Source of the DNA: Secundilactobacillus angelensis
Lineage (GTDB): Bacteria; Bacillota; Bacilli; Lactobacillales; Lactobacillaceae
Length of the DNA stretch: 64,000 nt
NCBI RefSeq assembly: GCF_012641075.1
Contig: NZ_JAAXLJ010000006.1
Span: forward strand, 90,184 to 154,183
Direction: 5' to 3'
This document shows, in pieces, positions 1 through 9,446 of this stretch (its first letter is position 1; every line of letters begins with the position of its first letter). A program made the translations under genes and the position numbers. The notes beneath the pieces were generated by a model. It was not told the origin of the DNA. It searched no databases and worked only from the letters and a program-made list of their open reading frames with translations.

Positions 1-761
<761 letters not shown>

Positions 762-3014
762 TTATTCTTCAACCTTTTTAATTGGTGCAAAGGCAGCTAA
801 TAGCCGTTTGACACCTTCTTGTGGGAAAGCAATATCTAGTTCCATATCTTCGCCAGTACCGTTGATCTTCACTACGGTACCAGTTCCCCACTTTTTATGC
901 GTGACCTTATCACCGGTGCGCCAGGCTTGTTTATCAGCACCGGTTCCACTGTTAATGGAAACCGCGCTAGATTTCTTCTGATGATAAGTCGGTGTGACTG
1001 CTGAAGCGGTACGACGATCAAACGGTGTCCGTAATGAAGTCGCACTACTTTCACCAGGTGTGGTTTGATTATCCATTTGCAGCAGTTCCGGTTCGACTTC
1101 TTCAATGAACCGCGATTGAGGGTTCCGTTGTGGTCGACCATACAGCATCCGTGAAAACGCGTTGGTGATAAACAGTCGCTGCTTAGCACGGGTAATGCCC
1201 ACGTAAGCTAGCCGGCGTTCTTCTTCCAGCTGATCATGATCCTCCATTGCACGACTTAGTGGGAAAATACCTTCTTCCATACCAATCAGAAAGACCACTG
1301 GAAATTCCAGTCCCTTAGCAGCATGCAAGGTCATCAACGTCACTTGAGCGGGTTCCTCTTCCACATCATCTTGGTCAGAAACCAGTGCTAGATCCGCCAA
1401 AAAGTCCACGATTCGATCACCGGAATCACTATCTTCAGCATCGTACGACTCATCAAACTTCTGCGTAACTGAAAGAAATTCTTGGATGTTTTCTAAACGG
1501 GTTTCAGACTCCAAACTTCTTGAAGCTTGGAGGGCTGCTTTATAGCCGGTAGTATCTAAAATTTGTTCGGTCAATTCTGTCACCGTACTGTCGGCAGCAA
1601 CGGCCTGTAATTTTTGAATGGTAGTTGCAAAGCCACCAATTGCACCGCGGGCACGGCTCGAAATATCATTGGCAACATCAACGTTCATTGCCGCTTCCAA
1701 TTCGGACCAACCGTTGTCTTGAGCAAAGGTTCGCAACTTATTCAGTGAGCCAGTACCAATCCCACGCTTGGGCTCGTTGATTACCCGTTCCAAACTGATG
1801 GTATCAGCGCCGTTAGCAACCAGCGTTAAATAAGCCAGCATGTCCTTAATCTCTTTTCGATCGTAGAACTTATGCCCACCAACAATGGTGTACGGTACGT
1901 TAGCCTTAACCAGCGTCTCTTCCATTACCCGTGACTGCGCGTTAGTCCGGTACAAAATGGCAAAATCACCATATTGGTAATGCTGTTCATGCATGAGATC
2001 TTGAATCTGTGAAACGACATACCGCGCCTCATCGTTTTCGCTTTGACCACGGTAATAATGGATCTTCTCACCCTGATTATTTTCGGTCCAAAGGTTCTTG
2101 TCCTTTCGATAACCGTTGTTTTTGATGACTTGATTGGCAGCATCCAGAATTGTCTTGGTAGAGCGGTAATTCTGCTCCAGCATGACCACGTGGGCATCCG
2201 GATAATCCTTTTCAAAATTCATGATATTTTCGATGTTAGCACCACGCCAACCGTAAATACTTTGGTCGGAATCACCCACCACACAGAGATTGTGATGTTC
2301 CTTGGCAAGTAAGTTGACCAGCGTGTATTGAGCGTCATTAGTATCTTGATATTCGTCCACGTGAATATATTGGAACTTCTTTTGATATTCCGCCAGCACG
2401 TCCTTATGCTGTTTAAATAGTTCAATCGTCAACATGATCAAATCGTCAAAATCCATGGCCTGATTACGCTGCAAACCGTTTTGATAAGCATCGTAGGCTC
2501 TAGCGGTCACCTCATCCATGGGATTGCCAGCTTCTTGAGCGAGTTGTTTAGGCGTTTTGAGTTCGTTTTTAGCGTTAGAGATTTTGCCCAAAATTGCTCG
2601 TGGATCGAACTGTTTTGTATCCACGTTCATGTCAGCTAAAACCCGCTTCATTAATGTTCGTTGGTCACCAGTATCCGCAATGGTAAACGCCCGATTATAA
2701 CCAATCTTATCCGCGTGACGGCGTAAAATTCGCACACACAGTGCATGGAAAGTCGAGGCCCAGACATCGTTGCCTTCTGGTCCCAACAAGTTCACGATTC
2801 GTTCACGCATTTCTTTGGCCGCCTTATTGGTGAAGGTGATTGCCAGAACGTGCCAGGGCATGATACCCTTTTCAATCAGGTAGGCGATTCGGTGAGTCAG
2901 TACCCGTGTCTTACCACTACCGGCACCAGCCATAATCAACAGCGGCCCCTCAGTATGCTCAACAGCTTCTCGTTGTTCCTTATTCAGTTTTGCTAACAAT
3001 GCAGATTCAGCCAC
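762..3014 (-). CDS. pcrA: ATP-dependent DNA helicase PcrA (UvrD/Rep family)
   Basis: This 3'-5' superfamily 1 helicase unwinds DNA in repair and plasmid replication and displaces RecA. It is 750 aa, the usual length. Walker A (AGAGSGKT) is at about residues 29-36, the motif II VDEYQD near residue 225, and the QNYRST and VTLMTLHAAKGLEF motifs follow. The C-terminal tail ends in the Tudor-like segment KWGTGTVVKING that binds RNA polymerase in this family. Translation starts at GTG, placed 9 bases after a strong AGGAGAGG site. ligA follows directly. A LexA-box-like sequence lies about 130 bp upstream. Confidence 0.97.
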   Translation of the reverse strand: MAESALLAKLNKEQREAVEHTEGPLLIMAGAGSGKTRVLTHRIAYLIEKGIMPWHVLAITFTNKAAKEMRERIVNLLGPEGNDVWASTFHALCVRILRRHADKIGYNRAFTIADTGDQRTLMKRVLADMNVDTKQFDPRAILGKISNAKNELKTPKQLAQEAGNPMDEVTARAYDAYQNGLQRNQAMDFDDLIMLTIELFKQHKDVLAEYQKKFQYIHVDEYQDTNDAQYTLVNLLAKEHHNLCVVGDSDQSIYGWRGANIENIMNFEKDYPDAHVVMLEQNYRSTKTILDAANQVIKNNGYRKDKNLWTENNQGEKIHYYRGQSENDEARYVVSQIQDLMHEQHYQYGDFAILYRTNAQSRVMEETLVKANVPYTIVGGHKFYDRKEIKDMLAYLTLVANGADTISLERVINEPKRGIGTGSLNKLRTFAQDNGWSELEAAMNVDVANDISSRARGAIGGFATTIQKLQAVAADSTVTELTEQILDTTGYKAALQASRSLESETRLENIQEFLSVTQKFDESYDAEDSDSGDRIVDFLADLALVSDQDDVEEEPAQVTLMTLHAAKGLEFPVVFLIGMEEGIFPLSRAMEDHDQLEEERRLAYVGITRAKQRLFITNAFSRMLYGRPQRNPQSRFIEEVEPELLQMDNQTTPGESSATSLRTPFDRRTASAVTPTYHQKKSSAVSINSGTGADKQAWRTGDKVTHKKWGTGTVVKINGTGEDMELDIAFPQEGVKRLLAAFAPIKKVEE

Positions 3015-3143
3015 GTTATTATTCCTCTCCTATTAACCCTTGCTATCCGTACTAATGACTCAGCCCGGAACGTTTCGTATAAAAATCACTATTAAAATTG
3101 TCGCCTATCTTGATTCATAAAGCAATACTTTTATGCGAAAATT

Positions 3144-3157
3144 TAAACATACGTTCG
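3144..3157. promoter_or_regulatory. LexA (DinR) box-like site upstream of pcrA
   Basis: On the minus strand the sequence reads CGAACGTATGTTTA, which fits the Gram-positive SOS operator CGAAC-N4-GTTYN with one half-site slightly off. It is the only such site seen between the PurK-like gene and pcrA. No clear -10/-35 pair could be tied to it, so the call is tentative. Confidence 0.4.
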
Positions 3158-3161
3158 CATT

Positions 3162-3187
3162 AAAAAAGGTACCCTGGTTAGAGTACC
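3162..3187 (-). terminator. Rho-independent terminator after the PurK-like gene
   Basis: Read on the minus strand, a GGTAC/GTACC stem is followed by a run of six T. It lies just beyond the stop codon of the PurK-like gene. Confidence 0.7.
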
Positions 3188-3193
3188 CACTTG

Positions 3194-4342
3194 TTATTCA
3201 ACTTCTGAACCTGGTGTCCAGATTTCAGTATCTTCTAACTGCTCCATCAACTTGTTGACATCATCGCCCTGAACGAGAATGTGCCCCGCCAATTTCTGCT
3301 TATCAACGTCTTGATGGCCCTGACGATAGAAAGAAAAGTGCCAGTTGGGCTTCAGGGTCCATTGAGTCCGAATCGCGTTTGCCTGATTCTGTGTGAAAGC
3401 CGCCATAACAGTCGGTTTCAGGATTTGCACATCGCTTAACGGCATCCCGGCAATTGCCCGAATATGTTGTTCAAATTGACTGACAGTAGTTGCCCGATCA
3501 AAAATCCGGCCAGCCTCACCAAAGGTTGGCACGATCTGCTTAACGTAGATCGAACCGTTATCATTGATCATAAAATCAACTTCAAACACGCCCACGTACT
3601 TGACGTTAGCGACAATTTCGTTGCAAATCCGGTCCATCTCAGTCTGAACGGCAGGATCAATCGCAACTGGCAGATACGCCCACGTCATCTGACCGTTTTG
3701 CCGTTTGATCTCAACGGCTGGGAACAGACTAGTCTCACCAGTTGCGCCTCGAACAACGGTCACGGTAAACTCCCGGGAGTAATCAACGGTGGATTCAAGG
3801 ATGTAAGTTCCCCAATCCATCAAACCAGCTGCTTGCGCGATATCAGTCTGAGTGCGAATGGTCATCTCTTCACCGTGAACCAAATCTTTTTGAATCGGCT
3901 TCAAAATACTTGGATAGCCAATCGAGTTGATCGATTGATAGACGTCATCAAGGCTAACAATGGTAGCGTATGGTGGGATGTTGACGTTCAGTTGTTCATA
4001 GAACGCGCGCTCCAGTAGTCGGTCTTGCATCATTGTTTGAAAGTCTGAGCCCTGTGGTAAAGCGGTTGATTCTTGAATAACGGATAGGACGTCCGGACTA
4101 AGATGTTGAGAATCGTAGGTGACCAGATCACACCGTTCAGCAAAATCAGTCAAACGGGCGTGGTCGGAAAGGTCACCGACAATCTTAAAATCAGCTAGTT
4201 GCAGCATTTCACTGGTTTCATCGGGGCCAAATGCGCCCACCTTAAAACCGGCTTGACGTGCTGCTGACACGATCATTGGGCCATCGGTACTATCACCAAT
4301 AACGCCAATGGTACCTCCTGGATACAAAACATGATTGTCCAA
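3194..4342 (-). CDS. PurK-like ATP-grasp protein with degenerate active-site motifs
   Basis: The 382 aa protein aligns over its length with N5-carboxyaminoimidazole ribonucleotide synthase (PurK): an N-terminal Rossmann-like part, a central ATP-grasp fold (YPSILKPIQKDLVHGEEMTI, EFTVTVVRG, VFEVDFMIN) and the C-terminal SQFEQHIRAI segment. However, the family motif GGGQLGRM reads GDSTDGPM (about residues 16-23), and the substrate motif NE-APRPHNSGH reads KQIVPTFGEAGRI. It stands alone and is not in a purine operon. A diverged function is likely, so purK is not assigned. The start is TTG with a distant AAGG, hence uncertain. Confidence 0.8.
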   Translation of the reverse strand: MDNHVLYPGGTIGVIGDSTDGPMIVSAARQAGFKVGAFGPDETSEMLQLADFKIVGDLSDHARLTDFAERCDLVTYDSQHLSPDVLSVIQESTALPQGSDFQTMMQDRLLERAFYEQLNVNIPPYATIVSLDDVYQSINSIGYPSILKPIQKDLVHGEEMTIRTQTDIAQAAGLMDWGTYILESTVDYSREFTVTVVRGATGETSLFPAVEIKRQNGQMTWAYLPVAIDPAVQTEMDRICNEIVANVKYVGVFEVDFMINDNGSIYVKQIVPTFGEAGRIFDRATTVSQFEQHIRAIAGMPLSDVQILKPTVMAAFTQNQANAIRTQWTLKPNWHFSFYRQGHQDVDKQKLAGHILVQGDDVNKLMEQLEDTEIWTPGSEVE

Positions 4343-4454
4343 ATTTGTTCACTACCTTCTTATCGATAAAAGTTTCTCTTTTAATTTTATTATAGCTTTA
4401 GTTACATATTGTACTAGTCATTTGACGAATCTTTAAAAATACTTAGTTCTCCGG

Positions 4455-4982
4455 TTACTGCCGAAAACGGCGTCGGACCCGTTTGACCCAGAAACCACCA
4501 GAAATATATTTGGGTTCGTAAGTGATGATGAATGCCTTGGGTTCACGGTCGTTAACGATGCCATAGAGTTTCCGTTCCTGATTTCTTGGCGTTAAAATAT
4601 CTAAAACCAATCGGTCACCCTCTAGCCCTTCTGCATGGCTTTGAGTCACACCAAAACCACTTGACCGCAGAATCTTAGGCAATTCACTATCCGTGCTGGG
4701 TAAAATGACGGTGGCCATAATGTAGCCCAGTGCCAGCTTATCTTCAATGATGATTCCCACCCGAACACCAACACCATAGCCCAAGGCATAAGCGATAATG
4801 TTCAGCACGTTATCCAGTCGATTCAAAACCATCGCCAAACCTAAAACGTAGACGGTAATTTCAACCACACTTAATATCGGTGCCAAGTTACGATAACCCT
4901 TCATGGTGAGCATGAATCGGAGCGTGTTCAACGTAATATATACGAAGCTAATGACAAAAATGATAACCAGGGTCCAAATCAT
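4455..4982 (-). CDS. UPF0316 membrane protein (DUF5698-DUF2179)
   Basis: This 175 aa protein has three hydrophobic segments in its first 100 residues, then a soluble DUF2179 domain (about 105-165) ending in ITYEPKYISGGFWVKR, which is typical of the UPF0316 family. DUF2179 domains are small-ligand-binding-like folds of unknown role in membrane proteins. The ATG is preceded by GGAGGCG. It reads in the same direction as xpt upstream with a 47-base gap, so they may be cotranscribed. No specific function can be inferred. Confidence 0.85.
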   Translation of the reverse strand: MIWTLVIIFVISFVYITLNTLRFMLTMKGYRNLAPILSVVEITVYVLGLAMVLNRLDNVLNIIAYALGYGVGVRVGIIIEDKLALGYIMATVILPSTDSELPKILRSSGFGVTQSHAEGLEGDRLVLDILTPRNQERKLYGIVNDREPKAFIITYEPKYISGGFWVKRVRRRFRQ

Positions 4983-5029
4983 GGCCTCGCCTCCAATCGC
5001 ACAGTGACAATCAATAACAGTCGATTAAC

Positions 5030-5614
5030 TTAGTTTGTCTCGGAATCCGCAAAGCTGACTTGATTATTATCCAGTGACGCAATACTTGCCAGCGCCTCCA
5101 AATGAATCCCCTGATCAAGAACCATCTGATGACCCTTCTGGAACCGTTTTTCAATCACGACGCCAACGCCGGCAACTTTCACTTGAGCAGCTTTACAGAT
5201 TTCCAACATGCCCTGGACGGCCTGACCGTTCGCAAGAAAGTCGTCGATAATCAAGATTTTATCGTCCGAATCAATGAAGCGCTTATCAATACTAATATCG
5301 TTATTAACTTGCTTAGTATATGAATAAACCGTTGCAGTATATAAATTATCAGTCAGCGTCAACGATCGGTGTTTGCGGGCAAACACGACTGGCACGTTCA
5401 ACTGCAGGCCAGCCATCAGCGCCGGTGCAATACCAGATGATTCAACAGTCAGAATGCGAGTAACGCCAGCATCTTCAAACAGCCGTTTAAATTCTGCACC
5501 AATCTCATACATGAGTTTGGGATCAACTTGATGGTTCAAAAAGTTATCCACTTTCAACACTTCACCAGGTAAGACAGTGCCGTCGCGTTTGATTCGATCT
5601 TCAAGTAGCTTCAC
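5030..5614 (-). CDS. xpt: Xanthine phosphoribosyltransferase
   Basis: The enzyme converts xanthine and PRPP to XMP in purine salvage. At 194 aa it has the family length, and shows the PRPP-binding signature [12 protein letters not shown] (about residues 119-130) and the Xpt-type N-terminus [12 protein letters not shown]. Translation starts at GTG after GGAGGAAG. Unlike in Bacillus, no permease gene (pbuX) follows and only about 50 bases of leader separate the predicted promoter from the start, so a guanine riboswitch does not fit here. Confidence 0.95.
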   Translation of the reverse strand: MKLLEDRIKRDGTVLPGEVLKVDNFLNHQVDPKLMYEIGAEFKRLFEDAGVTRILTVESSGIAPALMAGLQLNVPVVFARKHRSLTLTDNLYTATVYSYTKQVNNDISIDKRFIDSDDKILIIDDFLANGQAVQGMLEICKAAQVKVAGVGVVIEKRFQKGHQMVLDQGIHLEALASIASLDNNQVSFADSETN

Positions 5615-5664
5615 GATAACTTCCTCCTAAATAACGTCCAGATCACGATTTTTAACTTATGATT

Positions 5665-5694
5665 AGTGTACCCGATAAATCACTGTTTTGCCAA
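5665..5694 (-). promoter_or_regulatory. Sigma-A promoter of xpt
   Basis: On the minus strand, TTGGCA and TACACT are separated by 18 bases, about 50 bases upstream of the xpt start codon. Confidence 0.6.
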
Positions 5695-5707
5695 TATCAA
5701 AGCAGTT

Positions 5708-6619
5708 TTACCAGCCTAAAATTGTGCCGATCCCAATAAAAATGATGCAGAATAATGCCATCATTAACGAATTTTGAACGGCGTATTTGAAGGTTTCTTT
5801 TTTGACTTGCTTCACTAGAAAGGCTTTGGTGTTGCGTGAAACAAGCGGCATACTCAGCAGGACCAGCAGGCTCATAATTGGTAAGTAACCCAGAATGACG
5901 CTAACAATCAAGCAGAGGTAACCCGCCACGTAATCACCCACGAACACCTTCAGCATAACTGGCTTGCCAAAGTAGTACACAATAGTTTTCCGGTTGAGAG
6001 TTTTGTCTTCTTCAGCATCGCAGAGATTGTTTGCCAGCATAATGTTGGCAATCGCAAATACCGCAATACCTGAAATCAGTAACACTTTGAGGCCTAGAGA
6101 CCAAGTCAGTGGCTGAACGGGATACGTGTTGATATAGACTGAAATGAGCGTAATCACAAAGCCCATGGTCAGCCCTGAAGCAGCTTCCCCAAAAGGTGTC
6201 GTAGAAATCGGCCGCGGACCAGCCGAGTAACAATAGCCGACCAAGAAACAAAACATCCCCATCAACAACAGCGGCCAACTGGTTTCAATCACCAGCAGGA
6301 TACCTAAAATAGTCGCGCTGCCAGCCATTAAGATGATCAGGTTACGAATCAGTTTGACCGATAAATGATGGACACCAATAATATTGGTCTTTTTCTTCCA
6401 CTCAGCCGCTTCATCCGTGGCGCGACGGTAATCTGAGTAGTTATCATGTGCGTCCACTGACATATTAAACAGCAGCATGGCCACGAAAAAAGTAATCGCC
6501 AAGGGCCAGTTGACCTGACCGAAAACGTAGTACGAAAAGAAGAGCCCCATGAAAAACGGCCATACTGAAGCGATCTTTGCTTTAGCCTCCACAAGTTCCA
6601 AAAAAACTTTAACTGACAT
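5708..6619 (-). CDS. menA: MenA-type polyprenyltransferase (1,4-dihydroxy-2-naphthoate prenyltransferase, UbiA family)
   Basis: This integral membrane prenyltransferase attaches the isoprenoid tail to the naphthoate ring in (demethyl)menaquinone synthesis. The protein (303 aa from the ATG preceded by GGAGGTCGTT, residue 5 of the longest frame) has about eight membrane segments. The first Asp-rich motif reads NMSVDAHDNYSDYRRA (about 50-70) and the second NNLCDAEED. It is divergent from a polyprenyl synthase gene and close to cydABCD, so the three units form a quinone and terminal oxidase module. No ring-synthesis genes (menF, D, B and others) are present in the window, so the cell may use an exogenous precursor. 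Confidence 0.9.
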   Translation of the reverse strand: MSVKVFLELVEAKAKIASVWPFFMGLFFSYYVFGQVNWPLAITFFVAMLLFNMSVDAHDNYSDYRRATDEAAEWKKKTNIIGVHHLSVKLIRNLIILMAGSATILGILLVIETSWPLLLMGMFCFLVGYCYSAGPRPISTTPFGEAASGLTMGFVITLISVYINTYPVQPLTWSLGLKVLLISGIAVFAIANIMLANNLCDAEEDKTLNRKTIVYYFGKPVMLKVFVGDYVAGYLCLIVSVILGYLPIMSLLVLLSMPLVSRNTKAFLVKQVKKETFKYAVQNSLMMALFCIIFIGIGTILGW

Positions 6620-6649
6620 AACGACCTCCAAAAAATAATGACACTAGAA

Positions 6650-6678
6650 TTGACATTGCAGCGTGAGATTTGTATCTT
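6650..6678 (+). promoter_or_regulatory. Promoter of the polyprenyl synthase gene
   Basis: TTGACA and TATCTT are separated by 17 bases and lie 31 bases before the start codon, in the divergent menA intergenic region. Confidence 0.6.
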
Positions 6679-6708
6679 TAGATTAATGCTTTTAAAAGGA
6701 GTACACCG

Positions 6709-7635
6709 ATGAATTTATCATTTTGGGCAGCAGTTCCCGACGTCCAAGCAGAACTCAAACAACTGCAACAGTACCTGCTTAAGACCATTGACTTGCCTAA
6801 TCAGCCCATACATATTAAAATACTAAAACTTCTTCAGTCGGGTGGCAAGTTTCTCCGACCAGGAACCTTCTATCTTTTTGCCCAGCTAGATCCGCACTAC
6901 GATTCCGACCTGCTGTTAGCCGGTGCCAGCGCTCAAGAATTATTGCATCTGGCCGTAAAATTTCACGGTCAAGTTTCTGACGATAAGCTGAAAGTTGCTC
7001 ATATCGACCACGAAAAACCGCAGCGCAACGCCATCTATGCTGGCGATTATCTACTGACTCAGTACTTTGAAGAGATTCTGAAGACTAATCCGTCGGCCAC
7101 CGAATTTTCGGACCACTTAAACGCCATGCAACGTATTTTGTCTGGTCATCTATCCCAAGTCCAGCACCACTTTGATTTCACCGAAACGGTTTCTGATTAC
7201 TTCGACGAGGCCAATCAGCGAACCGCCGAGGCTTTTCGCTTCAGTGCTCAGCAGGGTGCTAAAGCTGCCGGTGCGGACGCTAACCTGATTAATCTCAGTG
7301 CAGAATTGGGTGCCGCTATCGGTATGGCTTATCAAGTTAAACAAGACGTCGAACTCACTTTTAACCAGCCCAAACAGCTACTAACTAGTTTACAAAACGG
7401 CGAGTACCCGTTACCCGTCATCATGGCGTTGGGGGATTCAGAGGTCCAACTGCTGTTGGAAAAACGCCAACAGGTGACGGTTAATGATGTCAAATCACTC
7501 CAACAACAACTCTCCCGTAAAGAGAGTGATAACCATTTCATTCAACTAAAAGCACACGTTGACGGGCTCTTAACTGGTTTCCCAACTGGTCATGCAAGTG
7601 ATCAACTGCGTCAATTTATTGACCAGCTCTTGTAA
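6709..7635 (+). CDS. Polyprenyl diphosphate synthase-like protein with altered Asp-rich motifs
   Basis: The 308 aa protein belongs to the all-alpha isoprenoid synthase family that makes quinone side chains. The family motifs GGKFLRPG (about 44-51) and the YAGDYLL segment are present. The first Asp-rich motif, normally HDDxxD followed by RR, reads HGQVSDD and then EKP. The second, normally FQxxDDxxD, reads YQVKQDVEL. Loss of several metal-binding aspartates suggests weak, altered or subunit-only activity; a partner subunit elsewhere is possible. Gene position next to menA supports a menaquinone role. The start is fixed by AAAAGGAG. Confidence 0.8.
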   Translation: MNLSFWAAVPDVQAELKQLQQYLLKTIDLPNQPIHIKILKLLQSGGKFLRPGTFYLFAQLDPHYDSDLLLAGASAQELLHLAVKFHGQVSDDKLKVAHIDHEKPQRNAIYAGDYLLTQYFEEILKTNPSATEFSDHLNAMQRILSGHLSQVQHHFDFTETVSDYFDEANQRTAEAFRFSAQQGAKAAGADANLINLSAELGAAIGMAYQVKQDVELTFNQPKQLLTSLQNGEYPLPVIMALGDSEVQLLLEKRQQVTVNDVKSLQQQLSRKESDNHFIQLKAHVDGLLTGFPTGHASDQLRQFIDQLL

Positions 7636-7641
7636 AACAAA

Positions 7642-7693
7642 CGTAAATAACGCCAATTCCGACAAAAGTTTGCCGGAATTGGCGTTATTTACG
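7642..7693. terminator. Bidirectional hairpin between convergent polyprenyl synthase and cydC
   Basis: A perfect 20-bp inverted repeat (7642-7661 and 7674-7693) with a 12-base loop lies between the two convergent stop codons. U-rich flanks are weak, but its position fits shared termination. Confidence 0.7.
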
Positions 7694-7700
7694 TGACACA

Positions 7701-9446
7701 CTAGTTATTTTCCCCTGCGTCCAGTGCATACAATTTTCTAAACCTTGGTTCATCTCGGTAGAGTGCCTGTGGTGTCCCCTGCATATCAAAGACGCCATCT
7801 TCCAAGAAACGAACTTGATCCACGTGGTCGATGCCGGCCAAATGGTGAGTGACCCAGATAATCGTCTTGTCATGAAGCACCTTGAACACCGTGTCGAGCA
7901 ACTGACGTTCAGTAATCGGATCCAAACTGACCGTTGGCTCATCCAGTACGATCACAGGTGCATCCTGCAACAGGATTCGCGCCAGTGACAGCCGTTGCCG
8001 TTCACCACCAGAGAAACGCGTCCCTGATTCTTGTACTTCAGTATCGTACCCATCTGGTAATGATTCAATCAATGGTTTCAGTTCGACAGCTTCAACAGCG
8101 GCTTTCACTTGGTCATCCGTAGCGTCCAAATTACCCAACCGAATGTTATTCATCACACTGGTGTCAAACAAGTACGGCTGTTGATCCAGCACACCAAAAA
8201 TTTGTGCCCGCTGTTTTTGCAATTCGCTAACGGGAGTGCCATTGATGGTCACTGATCCCACAGTTGGTGTTTGATCACCTAACAACAATTTGAGCAACGT
8301 GCTCTTACCGGTACCACTGGGCCCTAACAGCGCAATTTTTTCTCCCCGCTTGATGTTCAGTGACAAATCTTTCAAGATCACTTTGTCATCACCCGGATAG
8401 CTGAAGGTGACGTGATCAACGTTAATTTCAGAAACTGGCGCCGTCAATGCTGACTGAGCAGTCTCTTTTGGCTGATCATTAGACAGCTGATTGACCCGGT
8501 CGATGGATTGACGATAGATTGGCCACTCACTAGCACCTTGGCTGACTTCCAAGAATGGCTCAACAATTGGAAAGAGGGTTAACGCAAAAGCCGCGATCCA
8601 GTTGGCCATCCCCTTAGTGGCGGTAAAGGTTACACCGGACCAAATTAATAGCGTCACAACTGCTAGTAAGAAGAAGATCTGAATACCAAATCCTCGCCAC
8701 CACTGGAAAAAGTGGTCCTTTTTCCGCAGTGCCGCAATACTCTTGATTGGCTTTGTCTGTAAGGTCATAAAGTCATCATAACGACCAGAAACCACCCAAT
8801 CTGTGAGTCCGAGAACTTCATCCGTTAAATTGGTGTAGGAATTTGACTGAATCTGCTTTTGTTTAAATTCTCGAGCGCCATTAACCGCCACGGAAAGCAT
8901 TGGCATGACCATGACGATCATTCCCAGCAGAAGCGCCATTAACAACGCAACTGGCCAGCTAAACACCCCGACTCCAATGATGATCAGCAGGTAAAGCAGC
9001 CAGCCGATAACAATTGGGAAAACCGTTCGCAGATACAGATTTTCAATGTGATCGATATCTTCTGCTAAAATACTTAAAATATCACCTGTTTGGTGGGTTT
9101 GCTTAATCGCTGAAGCCTTTACCTCAACGGCCTGGTATAACTTCTTACGAAAGTCGGAAACAATCCGTAAGACCCAGTTATGCGACGTTAACCGTTCAGA
9201 ATAACGGAACACGGGTCGGGCAATCCCAAAGCCCCGCGCCAAAACCACTGGCACGTAAATATAGATAATTGAATCAGGTCGACGAGCCGCCTCACTGATC
9301 AAGTAACCAGAGTTAAACATCAAAGCCGCGGCAGAAAGAAACGTCATCATCCCAAGAAACAGAACCAGCGTTAACAGCCACTTATACTTACGCAGGTATG
9401 GCATGACCCAGGTATCGTGAGCAAAAGTCTCTTTAATCGAGTGCAT
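7701..9446 (-). CDS. cydC: Thiol reductant ABC exporter subunit CydC
   Basis: CydC forms the heterodimeric CydDC exporter of glutathione/cysteine, needed to assemble cytochrome bd. The 581 aa half-transporter has six N-terminal membrane segments, Walker A (GPSGTGKST), a signature read as FSGGERQR and Walker B (PVIVLDEPT) with the switch histidine in VTHH. The ATG at 9446, after a GGGGGGA site, is preferred to the longer frame; it overlaps the end of cydD by 14 bases, which indicates translational coupling. Confidence 0.93.
   Translation of the reverse strand: MHSIKETFAHDTWVMPYLRKYKWLLTLVLFLGMMTFLSAAALMFNSGYLISEAARRPDSIIYIYVPVVLARGFGIARPVFRYSERLTSHNWVLRIVSDFRKKLYQAVEVKASAIKQTHQTGDILSILAEDIDHIENLYLRTVFPIVIGWLLYLLIIIGVGVFSWPVALLMALLLGMIVMVMPMLSVAVNGAREFKQKQIQSNSYTNLTDEVLGLTDWVVSGRYDDFMTLQTKPIKSIAALRKKDHFFQWWRGFGIQIFFLLAVVTLLIWSGVTFTATKGMANWIAAFALTLFPIVEPFLEVSQGASEWPIYRQSIDRVNQLSNDQPKETAQSALTAPVSEINVDHVTFSYPGDDKVILKDLSLNIKRGEKIALLGPSGTGKSTLLKLLLGDQTPTVGSVTINGTPVSELQKQRAQIFGVLDQQPYLFDTSVMNNIRLGNLDATDDQVKAAVEAVELKPLIESLPDGYDTEVQESGTRFSGGERQRLSLARILLQDAPVIVLDEPTVSLDPITERQLLDTVFKVLHDKTIIWVTHHLAGIDHVDQVRFLEDGVFDMQGTPQALYRDEPRFRKLYALDAGENN

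Noticed and set aside
5615..5707. Guanine riboswitch upstream of xpt
   Set aside because: The gap is only about 90 bases, it contains a normal promoter, and no aptamer core or terminator hairpin is visible.
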